Below, piece by piece: positions 30,425 to 39,767 of a stretch of 64,000 nt of DNA. Below the pieces are notes generated by a model. That model saw nothing but the letters and a program-made list of their open reading frames with translations, ran no database searches and had not been told where the DNA came from. The DNA is from an uncultured Eubacteriales bacterium (lineage in GTDB: Bacteria > Bacillota > Clostridia > Christensenellales > Aristaeellaceae): assembly GCA_902799045.1 (NCBI GenBank), contig CADBZH010000010.1, forward strand, positions 124,001 through 188,000, written 5' to 3'. Each line of letters begins with the position of its first letter. Within the stretch, counting starts at the first letter, position 1. Position numbers and translations under genes: made by a program.

Positions 30425-32800
30425 ATGAACGAACGCAACATCCGTGTGCTGGAATTCCCGAAGATACTGGAAATGCTGGCGGCGCTGGCGGTGACGGACC
30501 CGGGCCGCGAGGCGGCGCGGGCGCTGACGCCCTCCGGCGACGCCGACACCGTGCGCCGCTGGCAGGACGAGACTGAGGAGGCGGGCACGATCATCGCCTA
30601 CAACGGCTCGAACCCGATGGCCTGGTTCACCGACGTGCGCCCGTTTTTGAAGCTGGCGAAGGCGGGGGGCACGCTCAGCCCCAAGGCGCTTTTGCAGGTG
30701 GCGGACGTGCTGAAGGCCTCCCGCACGGTTCGAAGCGCCCTGGTGACGGACCGGGAGGACACGCCGCTGCTCACCGAGCTGGGCAGCCGCCTGGCCACGA
30801 ACCGCAGCCTGGAGGAGGAGATCTTCGACGCAATCATCTCCGAGGACGAGATCAGCGACCACGCCAGCCCCGACCTCTACGATATCCGTCGGCAGATGCG
30901 TGTGCTGAACGACCGGGTGCGCGACAAGCTGAACAGCATCATCCGCTCGTCCACGATGCAGAAATACCTGATGGACGCCATCGTCACGATGCGCAACGGG
31001 CGCTATGTGGTGCCGGTGAAGGCGGAGTGCCGCGCGAACGTGCCCGGCATCGTCCACGATCAGTCCGGCACCGGCTCCACGCTGTTCATCGAGCCGATGG
31101 GCGTGGTGGAGGCCGGCAACGAGCTGAAGCAGTGGACCCTCAAGGAGAAGAACGAGATCGAGCGCATCCTGGGCGCGTTTTCCGACCGGATCGCCCCGGA
31201 CGCAGAGCTGATCTCGAACAACCTGGACCTGATGGCCCGGCTGGACGTGATCTTCGCCAAGGCGGCGCTTTCCCGGCAAATGCGGGCCGTGCCGCCGAAG
31301 CTGAATACCGAGGGCCACGTGCGCCTGATCCAGGCGCGGCACCCGCTGATCGACGCGCAGAAGGTGGTGCCCAGCACGCTCTGGCTGGGCGAGGAGTTCA
31401 CCACGCTGGTCATCACCGGCCCGAACACCGGCGGCAAGACCGTGACGCTGAAGACGGTTGGCCTGCTTGCGATGATGGCCCAGGCGGGGCTGCAGATCCC
31501 CGCGGCCTACGGCTCGGAGCTGGCGATCTTCGACGAGATCTTCGCCGACATCGGCGACGAGCAGTCCATCGAGCAGTCCCTGTCCACGTTCTCCAGCCAC
31601 ATGACGAACATCGTGGAGATATTGAAAAACGTCACGCCCGACTCGCTGGTGCTGTTTGACGAGCTGGGCGCGGGCACCGATCCCACCGAGGGCGCGGCGC
31701 TGGCCATGGCGATCCTCGGCCACCTGCTGGAGATGAAGGTCACCACGATGGCCACCACCCACTACAGCGAGCTGAAGGCCTTCGCGCTGGGCACGAAGGG
31801 CGTGGAGAACGCCTCGGTGGAGTTCAACGTGGAGACGCTGCAGCCCACCTACCGGCTGTCCATCGGCGTGCCGGGCAAGAGTAACGCCTTTGAGATCTCG
31901 CGGAAGCTGGGCCTGCCGGAGTTTTTGATCGAGGACGCCAACAGCCGTCTCAGCAAGGACGCCGTGCGCTTTGAGGACGTGATCGCCAACGCCGAGTATC
32001 ACCGGCAGATCGCCGAAAAGGAGCGCGAGCTGGCCGAGCAGGCCCACATCGAGACCCAGAAGCTGCGGGACGAGGCCGAGCGGCTGCAGAAGGAGCTGGA
32101 GTCGCGGCGAGAGACGGAGCTGCGCAAGGCCAGGCAGGAGGCCCGGCAGCTGCTGCAAAAGGCCCAGCGTGAGAGCGAGCAGATCATCGCGGACCTCAAA
32201 AAGCAGCGCCGCGAGGGCGTAAAGGAGCACGAGCTGCACAACCTCCGCGCCCAGCTGCAGGAAGCCATCGACGACAACGCCGAGGCCATCGCCGCCCCCG
32301 GTGAGGAGGGCGGCCCCGTCACCGACGCGAAGGTGGGCGACACGGTGCTGCTGACGAGCCTGAACGCCAAGGCCGTGATCGTCACCGCGCCGGACGCCAG
32401 GGGCGAGTGCACCGTTCAGGCCGGGGCGCTGAAGCTGAAGGCGAACATCGCCGACATGCGCACCGCCAAGCCCGACAAGCCCGAGAAGCCCAAGGGCCGC
32501 CAGCCCGCAAAGGGCTCCGGCGGCAGTTCGGGCTACGTGGGCGTGTCGCCACGGGCGGTCCAGACCGAGTGCGACGTGCGCGGCATGAGCCTGGACGAGG
32601 CGCTGCTGGCCGTGGACATGTTCCTGGACGGCGCGGTGCTGAACAAGCTGGGCCAGGTCTATATCATCCACGGCAAGGGCACCGGCATCCTGAGAAACGG
32701 CATCCAGCAGCACTTGCGCAGGCATCCCGCCATACGCTCGTTCCGACTCGGCAAGTACGGCGAGGGCGAGGACGGCGTGACGGTCGCGGAGCTGAAGTGA
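30425..32800 (+). CDS. mutS2: MutS2 (ribosome collision splitting / Smr-domain ATPase)
   Basis: MutS2 is a 791-residue MutS-like ATPase without mismatch-recognition domains. Known roles are splitting collided ribosomes for rescue in Bacillus and restraining recombination. Walker A GPNTGGKT is at residues 332-339, with Walker B LVLFDELGAGTDPTEGAAL. A long coiled coil covers about 510-620. A basic, Pro/Lys-rich linker follows and then the C-terminal Smr domain (DVRGMSLDEAL, HGKGTGILRNGIQQHLRRHP). The GGAGTGG site overlaps the end of the U32 gene, whose stop abuts the ATG. It ends the zapA-U32-mutS2 unit. Confidence 0.96.
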   Translation: MNERNIRVLEFPKILEMLAALAVTDPGREAARALTPSGDADTVRRWQDETEEAGTIIAYNGSNPMAWFTDVRPFLKLAKAGGTLSPKALLQVADVLKASRTVRSALVTDREDTPLLTELGSRLATNRSLEEEIFDAIISEDEISDHASPDLYDIRRQMRVLNDRVRDKLNSIIRSSTMQKYLMDAIVTMRNGRYVVPVKAECRANVPGIVHDQSGTGSTLFIEPMGVVEAGNELKQWTLKEKNEIERILGAFSDRIAPDAELISNNLDLMARLDVIFAKAALSRQMRAVPPKLNTEGHVRLIQARHPLIDAQKVVPSTLWLGEEFTTLVITGPNTGGKTVTLKTVGLLAMMAQAGLQIPAAYGSELAIFDEIFADIGDEQSIEQSLSTFSSHMTNIVEILKNVTPDSLVLFDELGAGTDPTEGAALAMAILGHLLEMKVTTMATTHYSELKAFALGTKGVENASVEFNVETLQPTYRLSIGVPGKSNAFEISRKLGLPEFLIEDANSRLSKDAVRFEDVIANAEYHRQIAEKERELAEQAHIETQKLRDEAERLQKELESRRETELRKARQEARQLLQKAQRESEQIIADLKKQRREGVKEHELHNLRAQLQEAIDDNAEAIAAPGEEGGPVTDAKVGDTVLLTSLNAKAVIVTAPDARGECTVQAGALKLKANIADMRTAKPDKPEKPKGRQPAKGSGGSSGYVGVSPRAVQTECDVRGMSLDEALLAVDMFLDGAVLNKLGQVYIIHGKGTGILRNGIQQHLRRHPAIRSFRLGKYGEGEDGVTVAELK

Positions 32801-32878
32801 AATGCTCATAATGCGTTCACGCCCTGTTCATGGTTTTGTGTTAGGCTTATGGATACAATGGTATCGAGGTGATTTGCT

Positions 32879-33571
32879 GTGATGAAGACGAAGATCCTGC
32901 TGGTGGACGACGATCCGAACATTCGCCAGCTGGTGAACCTGTACCTGGAGAAGGAGGGCTTCGAGGTGGAGATGGCGGACCGGGGCGACACCGCGCTGGA
33001 CCGCTTCCGCCAGTCCCCGCCGAACCTGATGCTGCTGGACGTGATGCTTCCCGGCATGGACGGCTGGCAGGTGCTTCGGGAGGCGCGCAAGGTCTCCAAC
33101 ATCCCCATCATCATGCTCACGGCCAAGGACGAGACCTTCGACAAGGTGCTCGGGCTGGAGCTTGGCGCGGACGACTACATCTCCAAGCCCTTTGATATGA
33201 AGGAGCTGGTGGCCCGCATCAAGGCGGTCGTGCGGCGCTATCAGGCCCCCGAGGCCGTCGACGGCACGAAGGAGCTGGTGTTTCCGGGCCTGACGGTGAA
33301 CATCAGCCAGTACACCGTCACCTACATGGGCAGGGACCTGGAGATGCCGCCCAAGGAGCTGGAGCTGCTCAATTTCCTGGCGGGACACCCGAACCAGGTG
33401 TTCACCCGGGAGCAGCTGCTGGAGCAGGTGTGGGGCTATGACTTCTTCGGGGATTCCCGCACCGTGGACGTGCACGTGAAGCGCCTGCGGGAAAAGCTGA
33501 CCGAGGGCGAAAAGCTGGGCTGGCAGATCAAGACGGTCTGGGGCGTCGGCTATAAATTCGAGGTGAAGTGA
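32879..33571 (+). CDS. OmpR/PhoB-family response regulator
   Basis: The 230-residue protein consists of a receiver domain with acidic pocket DDD (residues 10-12), phosphoacceptor Asp54 (LLDVMLPGMDGW) and Lys103 in DDYISKPFD, followed by a winged-helix DNA-binding domain (about 130-228) ending VWGVGYKF. The start is GTG at 32879, spaced well from GAGGTG, with an ATG one codon later. The cognate kinase follows after 4 bp. A weak -10 (GATACAATGG, near 32850) is the only promoter hint. Stimulus unknown; the adjacent HtrA protease suggests an envelope-stress link, which is inference. Confidence 0.94.
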   Translation: MMKTKILLVDDDPNIRQLVNLYLEKEGFEVEMADRGDTALDRFRQSPPNLMLLDVMLPGMDGWQVLREARKVSNIPIIMLTAKDETFDKVLGLELGADDYISKPFDMKELVARIKAVVRRYQAPEAVDGTKELVFPGLTVNISQYTVTYMGRDLEMPPKELELLNFLAGHPNQVFTREQLLEQVWGYDFFGDSRTVDVHVKRLREKLTEGEKLGWQIKTVWGVGYKFEVK

Positions 33572-33575
33572 GCCC

Positions 33576-35018
33576 ATGCGCAGGAGCCTATTCTGGCGCA
33601 CCTTCGGGGTGCTGCTGGCGGCGGTGCTGGCCACGATCGCGATCTTCACTGGCGTGATGGTGGGCGTTCGCCAGCAGGCCGCCCAGGAGAGCTACGAGGC
33701 CGAGGTGCGCCGCCAGGCCAGGGAGGTGGCCGAGTACATGGCGGATCTGAGCGCGCTCAGCTTCGTGCAGAGCAACGCCACGATGCGCTCGGTCATCCGC
33801 CGCAAGATCGGCGATATCTACGGCGCCTACAACGCCGATATCTGGATCGTCAGCTATGATTCGGGCACCGTGCAATACCTGGACAAGAGCTGGAACACCA
33901 CGCGCTTCATCGCCACGGACGCCGTGAAGGAGCAGCTCTCCCGGATCCAGCAGGGCGAGGAGATCCGCGCGACGGGCCTGTTTCCGGAGCTGGAGAACGG
34001 CGATCAGATCGTCACCATCGGCGTGCCCTGGTACTACGAGGAGAACGAGGTGGTCGGCGCGGTGCTGCTGCACATCCCGATGGGCTCGCTGAAGGTCGGC
34101 GTGCGCAGCGTCGTCCGCCAGGTGCTGCCCCCGGCGCTGCTGGCGCTGTTGCTTGGCACAGCGCTGGCCGTCTTCCTGGCCCGCAGCCAGATCAGGCCGC
34201 TGAAGGAGATGTCGAGCGCCGTGCGCGAATTCTCCAAGGGCGACCTGACGCGCCGGGTGGACGTGCATTGCGGCGGCGAGCTGGAGGAGCTGGGCGATTC
34301 CATCAACCGCATGGCCGAGGCGCTGAACCGGCTGGAGGATTCCCGGCGCAGCTTCGTGGCCAGCGTCTCGCACGAGCTGCGCTCGCCCATCACCTGCATG
34401 CGCGGCTACGTGCAGGCCATGCAGGACGGCGTGATCCCCCCGGAGGACACGCCCCGCTACTATCAGATCGTGCTGGATGAGACGGACCGGCTGACGGCGC
34501 TGGTGAACGACCTGCTGGACCTGTCGCGCCTGGAATCCGGCAAGATCCCGCTGGAGATCGCGCCCTTCGACCTCAACGAGCTGATGCGCCGGGTGCTGAT
34601 CAACTTCGAGCCGCGCATCGACGCCAAGCACATCTCCGTGGCCGTGGAGCTGGCGGACGGGCCGCTGACCGTGCAGGCCGACGCCAACCGCATCAACCAG
34701 GTGGTGTCAAACGTCATCGACAACGCCGTGAAGTTCATGGACGGGGACAACAGCCTGCTCACGCTGCGCTCGGCGCGGGTGGGGAAGGACGCCCGGGTGT
34801 CGATCATCAACAACGGCCCGCCCATCGCCGAGAGCGACCTGCCCTTCATCTTCGATCGCTTCTACAAGGCCGACAAGGCGCACACCTCCGGCCAGGGCAC
34901 GGGCCTGGGCCTGTCCATCAGCCAGCGCATCATGGAACAGCACGGCTCGAAGCTCACCGTGCGCTCCGATGCATCGGAGACGGCCTTTGAATTCACGCTG
35001 CCGCTTCAGGAGCCGTGA
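33576..35018 (+). CDS. Membrane sensor histidine kinase (HAMP type)
   Basis: The 480-residue kinase has one membrane span (about 11-31), a roughly 150-residue extracytoplasmic sensor (about 32-182), a second span (about 184-203), a HAMP domain, the HisKA helix with phosphoacceptor His266 in SVSHELRSP, and an HATPase domain with N-box DNAVKF and G-boxes ending GTGLGLSIS. It partners with the response regulator directly upstream. The sensor region has no domain I can name. Downstream is a separate promoter for the HtrA protease. Confidence 0.94.
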   Translation: MRRSLFWRTFGVLLAAVLATIAIFTGVMVGVRQQAAQESYEAEVRRQAREVAEYMADLSALSFVQSNATMRSVIRRKIGDIYGAYNADIWIVSYDSGTVQYLDKSWNTTRFIATDAVKEQLSRIQQGEEIRATGLFPELENGDQIVTIGVPWYYEENEVVGAVLLHIPMGSLKVGVRSVVRQVLPPALLALLLGTALAVFLARSQIRPLKEMSSAVREFSKGDLTRRVDVHCGGELEELGDSINRMAEALNRLEDSRRSFVASVSHELRSPITCMRGYVQAMQDGVIPPEDTPRYYQIVLDETDRLTALVNDLLDLSRLESGKIPLEIAPFDLNELMRRVLINFEPRIDAKHISVAVELADGPLTVQADANRINQVVSNVIDNAVKFMDGDNSLLTLRSARVGKDARVSIINNGPPIAESDLPFIFDRFYKADKAHTSGQGTGLGLSISQRIMEQHGSKLTVRSDASETAFEFTLPLQEP

Positions 35019-35074
35019 GGCGGGAGCGGCAAGCTGCCTGATGCGCCTGTAGTATTAAGATATCATTACCTTTG

Positions 35075-35103
35075 TTGGCAAACGGACGTTTTGGGTTTAT
35101 AAT
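35075..35103 (+). promoter_or_regulatory. Promoter of the htrA-like gene
   Basis: The -35 TTGGCA (35075-35080) and -10 TATAAT (35098-35103) are spaced 17 bp. The upstream flank is AT-rich, like an UP element. Confidence 0.78.
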
Positions 35104-35150
35104 GACGCTTAACGAGCTAAACACGACCGACGAAAGCGAGGTTTCCCCAT

Positions 35151-36281
35151 ATGAAGCACATGACCCTCCTGGCGCGGCTGCTGGCTCTGCTGCTGGCGGC
35201 GCTGATGCTCTCCGGCATGCTGGCGCTGGCCGAGAATGCCGACGGAGAGACGCCCAATCCCTCCTATGACGTGATCTACACGCAGGCCAATCCCATCCCC
35301 GATATCTGCGAGCGGGTGCGGCCGTCCATCGTGCAGCTGAACACCAAGACCGAGAGCTGGGACCCGACCACGCGCGTGTCCGACGTCTATGAGGATGGCG
35401 GCGGGTCCGCCACCTATTTCCGCGACAAGGCGGACGGCACCGGCGGCTATCTGCTCACCAACTACCACGTGGTGAAGGATTCCGACCTCTACACCGCCCT
35501 GTGGCTGGACGGCACCGAGACGGAGTGCGAGCTGGTGGGCTATGACAACGGCAGCGATATCGCCGTGCTCTCCTTCGAGGGCAAGGCCCCCGGCGGCGCG
35601 GAGCCGGTTCCGCTGGGCGATTCCGACGCCCTGCGCATCGGCGAGCTGGCCATCATCATCGGCAACCCCGGCGACGAGGAAAACGTGTTCTACGGCACCG
35701 TCACCGCCGGCATCATCTCCGGCCTGGAGCGCGAGGACGTGAACGCGGGCAACTTCTCCCACAGCATCACCACCATCCAGACGGACGCGGCCATCAATGG
35801 CGGCAATTCCGGCGGCGCGCTGTTGAACGCCCGGGGTGAGATCGTGGGCATCCCCACGCTGAAGTACATGGTGACCTATGAGGGCCTGAGCTTCTGCATC
35901 CCCATCAGCCGCGTGAAGGATTATATCGACCAGATCATCGACAACGGCAACGTGGTGCGTCCGCGCATGGGCGTCACGGTGGTGTCCATCGACGGTCCGG
36001 ACGAGCCCATGCGCCGCTATCCGCCCTGTGGCGCGGAGGTGTATACCGTCGAGGCGGGCACCCCGGCGGACCGCGCGGGCCTTCAGGAGAAGGACATCAT
36101 CACCGAGGCCAACGGCGTGCGCGTCAAGTCGTCCCAGGATCTGGTGAACGCCGTGGACAAGGTCGGCGAGGGCGAGACGATGGAGCTGACCGTCTATCGC
36201 TACAGCTACGATCTCGACGGCAACCTGTCCGGCGGCTTCGAGGAGCTGCACCTGACGCTGGAGCTGGAGATCATCGACTAG
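35151..36281 (+). CDS. Secreted HtrA/DegP-like serine protease with PDZ domain
   Basis: This envelope protease of 376 residues has an N-terminal signal sequence (about residues 5-28, ALAEN) that is probably cleaved. The trypsin-like domain carries the triad His106 (TNYHVVKD), Asp136 (GSDIAVL) and Ser220 (NGGNSGGAL). One PDZ domain follows (about 265-350, GTPADRAGLQEKDIIT). HtrA proteins degrade misfolded exported proteins. Unlike Bacillus HtrA, the N-terminus has no long cytoplasmic extension. It lies next to a two-component system but has its own promoter; a strong hairpin ends it. Confidence 0.92.
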   Translation: MKHMTLLARLLALLLAALMLSGMLALAENADGETPNPSYDVIYTQANPIPDICERVRPSIVQLNTKTESWDPTTRVSDVYEDGGGSATYFRDKADGTGGYLLTNYHVVKDSDLYTALWLDGTETECELVGYDNGSDIAVLSFEGKAPGGAEPVPLGDSDALRIGELAIIIGNPGDEENVFYGTVTAGIISGLEREDVNAGNFSHSITTIQTDAAINGGNSGGALLNARGEIVGIPTLKYMVTYEGLSFCIPISRVKDYIDQIIDNGNVVRPRMGVTVVSIDGPDEPMRRYPPCGAEVYTVEAGTPADRAGLQEKDIITEANGVRVKSSQDLVNAVDKVGEGETMELTVYRYSYDLDGNLSGGFEELHLTLELEIID

Positions 36282-36293
36282 CTGTCTGAAACG

Positions 36294-36323
36294 GGCGCGG
36301 CCGCCCTCCGGGGCGGCCGCGCC
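36294..36323 (+). terminator. Hairpin after htrA
   Basis: A perfect 12-bp stem GGCGCGGCCGCC / GGCGGCCGCGCC with a 6-nt loop is followed by ATTG, so the U-tract is poor. Confidence 0.6.
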
Positions 36324-36358
36324 ATTGAACTGGAAGTCAACAGGGGGGGATACGGTCC

Positions 36359-38062
36359 ATGCAGATGACGGGCGCGCAGATCCTGATGGAATGCCTCTTG
36401 GAGCAGCGGGTCGACACGATCTTCGGCTATCCGGGCGGCACCATCCTGAACGTGTATGACGAGCTATTGAATTATCCGGGCATCCGCCACATCCTGACGG
36501 CCCACGAGCAGGGCGCCTGCCACGCGGCGGACGGCTATGCCCGCTCCACCGGCCGGGTGGGCGTCTGCTTTGCCACGTCCGGCCCGGGCGCCACGAACCT
36601 GGTGACGGGCATCGCCACCGCATACATGGATTCTTCGCCCGTCGTGTGCATCACCTGCAACGTGGATTTGCCGCTGCTGGGCAAGGATTCGTTCCAGGAG
36701 GTGGACATCACCGGCGTCACCATGCCGATCACCAAGTGCAACTACCTGGTGCGCGACGTGAACGACCTGGCGGACACCGTGCGCGAGGCCTTCGCCATCG
36801 CCCGGAGCGGCCGCCCCGGCCCGGTGCTGATCGACATTCCCAGGAACGTGACCGCCGTTTCGACGGAGTATGTGCCGCTCAGCCGCGGCGAGCACGGCAA
36901 GGTGGGCAAGCTGGGCCAGCTGGTGAAGCGCTCCAGCCAGAACTTCAAGGCCCCCGAGCCGGACTATCGCGACATCGACATCCTCTGTGACATGATCCGC
37001 GCCTCTGAAAGGCCGCTGGTGATCTGCGGCGGCGGCGTGGTGCGCAGCCGCGCCGACTGGGAATTCGAGGAATTCGCAAACCGAATCGACGCGCCGGTGG
37101 GCATCACCGTGATGGGCGCCGGCGGCTTCCGGGGCCTGAACCGGCTGTCCACGGGCCTCGTGGGCATGCACGGCAGCCAGGCCAGCAACATGGCCGTGGA
37201 CGCCTGCGACCTGCTGATCGCCGTGGGCTGCCGCTTCTCCGACCGGGTGGCGCTGAACCCCTCGTCGTTCGCCCGGAACGCCCGGATCGTGCAGATCGAC
37301 ATCGACCGCAGCGAGATCAACAAGAACGTGGAGACGGCCCACCACATCATCGGCGACGCCAGGCGGGTGCTGCAGCTTCTGAACGAGCGCCTGGAGCAGC
37401 AGGACCACGCGCCCTGGAAGGAGTATGTGTTCTCCTACAAGACGGTGACTGAGTACGACGAGGCGGACGACCGGCTGACGCCCAGCCAGGTGCTGGACGC
37501 CATCGCCCGCATCGTGCCCAGGGACGCCATCTTCGCCACCGACGTGGGCCAGCACCAGATGTGGGCTGTCCAGCACCTGCACTTCGAGTATTCCGGCCAG
37601 CTGGTCACCTCCGGCGGCTTCGGCACCATGGGCTTCGGCCTGGGCGCGGCCATCGGCGCGCAGGTGGGGAACCCGGACAAGCTGGTGCTGCACATCACCG
37701 GCGACGGCAGCTTCCGGATGAACCTGAACGAGCTGTCCACCGAGGAGCACTACAACCTGCCCATCATCACGGTGCTGTTCAACAACGGGGCGCTGGGCAT
37801 GGTGCGCCAGTGGCAGACGCTGACCTGCGGGGGCCGCTACAGCCAGACCACGCTGGATCGCGGGCCGGACTTCGTCAAGCTGGCGGAGGCCTACGGGCTG
37901 GCCGGCCGGCGGGTGACGGACGTCACCCAGCTGGAGGCGGCGCTCCACGAGGCCATCGACAGCGGCCGGGGCATGGTGATCGATTGCGCCATCGCCACCG
38001 ACGAGCTGGTGCGCCCGATGGTGTCCGGCGGCGGCAACATCACCGAGTTCATGGTGGACTGA
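36359..38062 (+). CDS. ilvB: Acetolactate synthase large subunit
   Basis: IlvB condenses pyruvate (or pyruvate plus 2-ketobutyrate) to acetohydroxy acids, the first common step of valine, leucine and isoleucine synthesis. The 567-residue protein is a ThDP/FAD enzyme: the catalytic Glu lies in LTAHEQGACHAADGYAR (residue about 48), the central FAD domain follows, and the C-terminal ThDP-binding motif is GDGSFRMNLNELSTEEHYNLPI, with GDG and the closing Asn. The regulatory subunit gene follows 18 bp later. There is no leader peptide or T-box upstream, so end-product feedback through IlvN is the only control that I see. Confidence 0.96.
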   Translation: MQMTGAQILMECLLEQRVDTIFGYPGGTILNVYDELLNYPGIRHILTAHEQGACHAADGYARSTGRVGVCFATSGPGATNLVTGIATAYMDSSPVVCITCNVDLPLLGKDSFQEVDITGVTMPITKCNYLVRDVNDLADTVREAFAIARSGRPGPVLIDIPRNVTAVSTEYVPLSRGEHGKVGKLGQLVKRSSQNFKAPEPDYRDIDILCDMIRASERPLVICGGGVVRSRADWEFEEFANRIDAPVGITVMGAGGFRGLNRLSTGLVGMHGSQASNMAVDACDLLIAVGCRFSDRVALNPSSFARNARIVQIDIDRSEINKNVETAHHIIGDARRVLQLLNERLEQQDHAPWKEYVFSYKTVTEYDEADDRLTPSQVLDAIARIVPRDAIFATDVGQHQMWAVQHLHFEYSGQLVTSGGFGTMGFGLGAAIGAQVGNPDKLVLHITGDGSFRMNLNELSTEEHYNLPIITVLFNNGALGMVRQWQTLTCGGRYSQTTLDRGPDFVKLAEAYGLAGRRVTDVTQLEAALHEAIDSGRGMVIDCAIATDELVRPMVSGGGNITEFMVD

Positions 38063-38080
38063 GAGGGGAGGGTGTCAGAG

Positions 38081-38632
38081 ATGAACGAAATCAAGAGGCA
38101 CACCCTGGCGGTGCTGGTGGACAACGAGGCCGGCGTGCTGAGCCGCGTCGCGCGCCTGTTCTCCGGCAAGGGCTACAACATCGATTCCCTCGCCGTGGGC
38201 ACCACCCACGATCCCGCCGTCTCGCGCATCACCATCGAGGTGCTGACCGACGAGAAGCAGGCGCGGCTGATCTGCATGCAGCTGCGCAAGCTCATCTGCG
38301 TCCATTCCGTCAAGCGCCTCGCCGCGGAGCACGCCATCCGTCGCGAGCTGGTGCTCATCAAGGTCTCCGCGTCCACCCACGAGAGCCGCAACGAGATCAT
38401 CCAGATCGCCAACATCTTCCGCGCCTCGATTATCGATGTGGCGACGGAATCGCTGACCATCGCCCTGATCGGCGACGACAGCAAGGCCGAGGCGATCCAG
38501 AAGCTGCTCGATGAATTCGGCATCCTGGAGCTGGTGCGCACGGGCATGGTGGCGCTGGAGCGTGGCCAGTACACCATCGACGAGCAGACCAAGGAAAAGG
38601 GAGAATTCGACTACGGCAAGAATGTCCTTTGA
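38081..38632 (+). CDS. ilvN: Acetolactate synthase small (regulatory) subunit
   Basis: This 183-residue regulatory subunit stabilises IlvB and confers valine feedback. The N-terminal ACT domain (about residues 4-78) shows LVDNEAGVLSRVARLFSGKGYNI, the usual effector-binding loop. The C-terminal domain contains ELVLIKVS and ends in GEFDYGKNVL. I start at ATG 38081, spaced 9 nt from GGAGG; the GTG at 38072 sits directly on that site. It is cotranscribed with ilvB. Confidence 0.94.
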   Translation: MNEIKRHTLAVLVDNEAGVLSRVARLFSGKGYNIDSLAVGTTHDPAVSRITIEVLTDEKQARLICMQLRKLICVHSVKRLAAEHAIRRELVLIKVSASTHESRNEIIQIANIFRASIIDVATESLTIALIGDDSKAEAIQKLLDEFGILELVRTGMVALERGQYTIDEQTKEKGEFDYGKNVL

Positions 38633-38673
38633 CAAGGGGCGGGCAGCTTGCCGCGCTATAAAAGGAGTTATTT

Positions 38674-39654
38674 ATGGGCAAATCCAATTTCGCCGTTTTT
38701 GTGGACCTGGAAAACGTGGGCGCGAAGGAATCGCTGCTGCTTTCCATCATTGAAAAAGTGAAGATCCGCGGGGACATCCTGCTGGGCAAGGTCTACGGCT
38801 ACACCGACCGCTACACCGACCTCAAGCCGGTGCTGCTTTCCAACACCTTCGCCGTGGTGCCGTCGCTGCGCTGGGGCAAGGTGCAGAAGAACAACCTGGA
38901 TATCCAGCTGGTGATCGACGCCATGGAGGTGGCCTACACCAACCCGTTGATCGACAGCTTCTGCATCGTCTCCGGCGACAGCGACTACACGCCGCTCGTC
39001 GGCCGGCTCAAGAGCATGGGCAAGCACGTGCTGGGCATCAGCCGTTCCGAGGCTGCCAGCAGCATCTTCGTCAACGCCTGCAATGAATTCGTGTTCCTCG
39101 AGTCGGTGGCCAAGCGCCAGCCCAAGAAGAACAAGAAGAAGGACGAGACGCCGCTGGACGGCGACATCAACGAGCTGGTCGGCACGGTGGAGACCATCGT
39201 GGGCGACCAGGACGAGGAGCAGATGTACGCCAGCGAGCTGAAGGATACGCTGAACCGCCTTCGCCCGGACTTCTCCGAGAAGAGCTACGGCTGCGCCACC
39301 TTCGGCAAGCTGGTGGCCCAGATCACCAAGCATTCCGACAAGCTGACCAGCTGGATGGAGGCGTCCAGCCTGATGATCGGCTTGGAGGCCGAGGAGGAGG
39401 ACAAGGAGCCGAAGCTGGACAAGGGCAACTGGCTGCCCGCCTTCGAGCAGGCCCTGGCCCATTTCAAGGACGAGGGCTTCGACCGCGTGAATCCGTCCAT
39501 CCTCAAGGCCACCATCCAGGCGGACTATCCCAGCTTCGAGGAGAAGCAGATCGGCTTCAAGAAGTTCTCCGACGTGATGAAGGCGCTGGAGAAGCAGGGA
39601 CTGCTCGTCATCGAGATGGACGATTCCCACACGATGCTGCTGAGGATCTGCTGA
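38674..39654 (+). CDS. NYN-domain putative RNase with two OST-HTH/LOTUS domains
   Basis: The 326-residue protein starts with a NYN (PIN-like, LabA/DUF88) domain, about residues 5-145. Conserved acidic residues are Asp11 (FVDLENVG), Asp76/Asp82 (NLDIQLVID) and Asp102/Asp104 (SGDSDYTPLV), the metal site of such nucleases. A Lys-rich linker (PKKNKKKDE) follows, then two OST-HTH/LOTUS modules (about 170-220 and 250-320), which bind RNA, including G-rich RNA, in other systems. The arrangement matches bacterial relatives of the eukaryotic RNA regulators MARF1 and Limkain b1. Substrate unknown. It follows ilvN by 41 bp and may be in the same transcript, without obvious functional link. Confidence 0.85.
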   Translation: MGKSNFAVFVDLENVGAKESLLLSIIEKVKIRGDILLGKVYGYTDRYTDLKPVLLSNTFAVVPSLRWGKVQKNNLDIQLVIDAMEVAYTNPLIDSFCIVSGDSDYTPLVGRLKSMGKHVLGISRSEAASSIFVNACNEFVFLESVAKRQPKKNKKKDETPLDGDINELVGTVETIVGDQDEEQMYASELKDTLNRLRPDFSEKSYGCATFGKLVAQITKHSDKLTSWMEASSLMIGLEAEEEDKEPKLDKGNWLPAFEQALAHFKDEGFDRVNPSILKATIQADYPSFEEKQIGFKKFSDVMKALEKQGLLVIEMDDSHTMLLRIC

Positions 39655-39674
39655 TAGAGAACGGGAGCCGGAAT

Positions 39675-39703
39675 GGCCGCCGCCGCACCTGTGCGGGGCG
39701 GCC
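39675..39703 (+). terminator. Hairpin after the NYN/LOTUS gene
   Basis: GGCCGCC plus an inner CGCAC pairs with GTGCG and GGCGGCC. It is a strong stem, with TTGCGG after it rather than a U-run. Confidence 0.55.
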
Positions 39704-39767
39704 TTGCGGTGCAATTGACGGATGAGGCCGCCGCGCGGCCTGTCCGATCACGGATGGAGGAATGAAT

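Noticed and set aside
27773..32809. 1678-codon open frame on the minus strand opposite the U32 gene and mutS2
   Set aside because: It is antisense to two well-supported genes, has low-complexity Gly/Ala/Val/His-rich translation and no domain. High GC content removes stop codons.
36282..36358. Leader peptide attenuator in front of ilvB
   Set aside because: The 77-bp gap holds only a GC hairpin; there is no run of Leu, Val or Ile codons and no T-box sequence.
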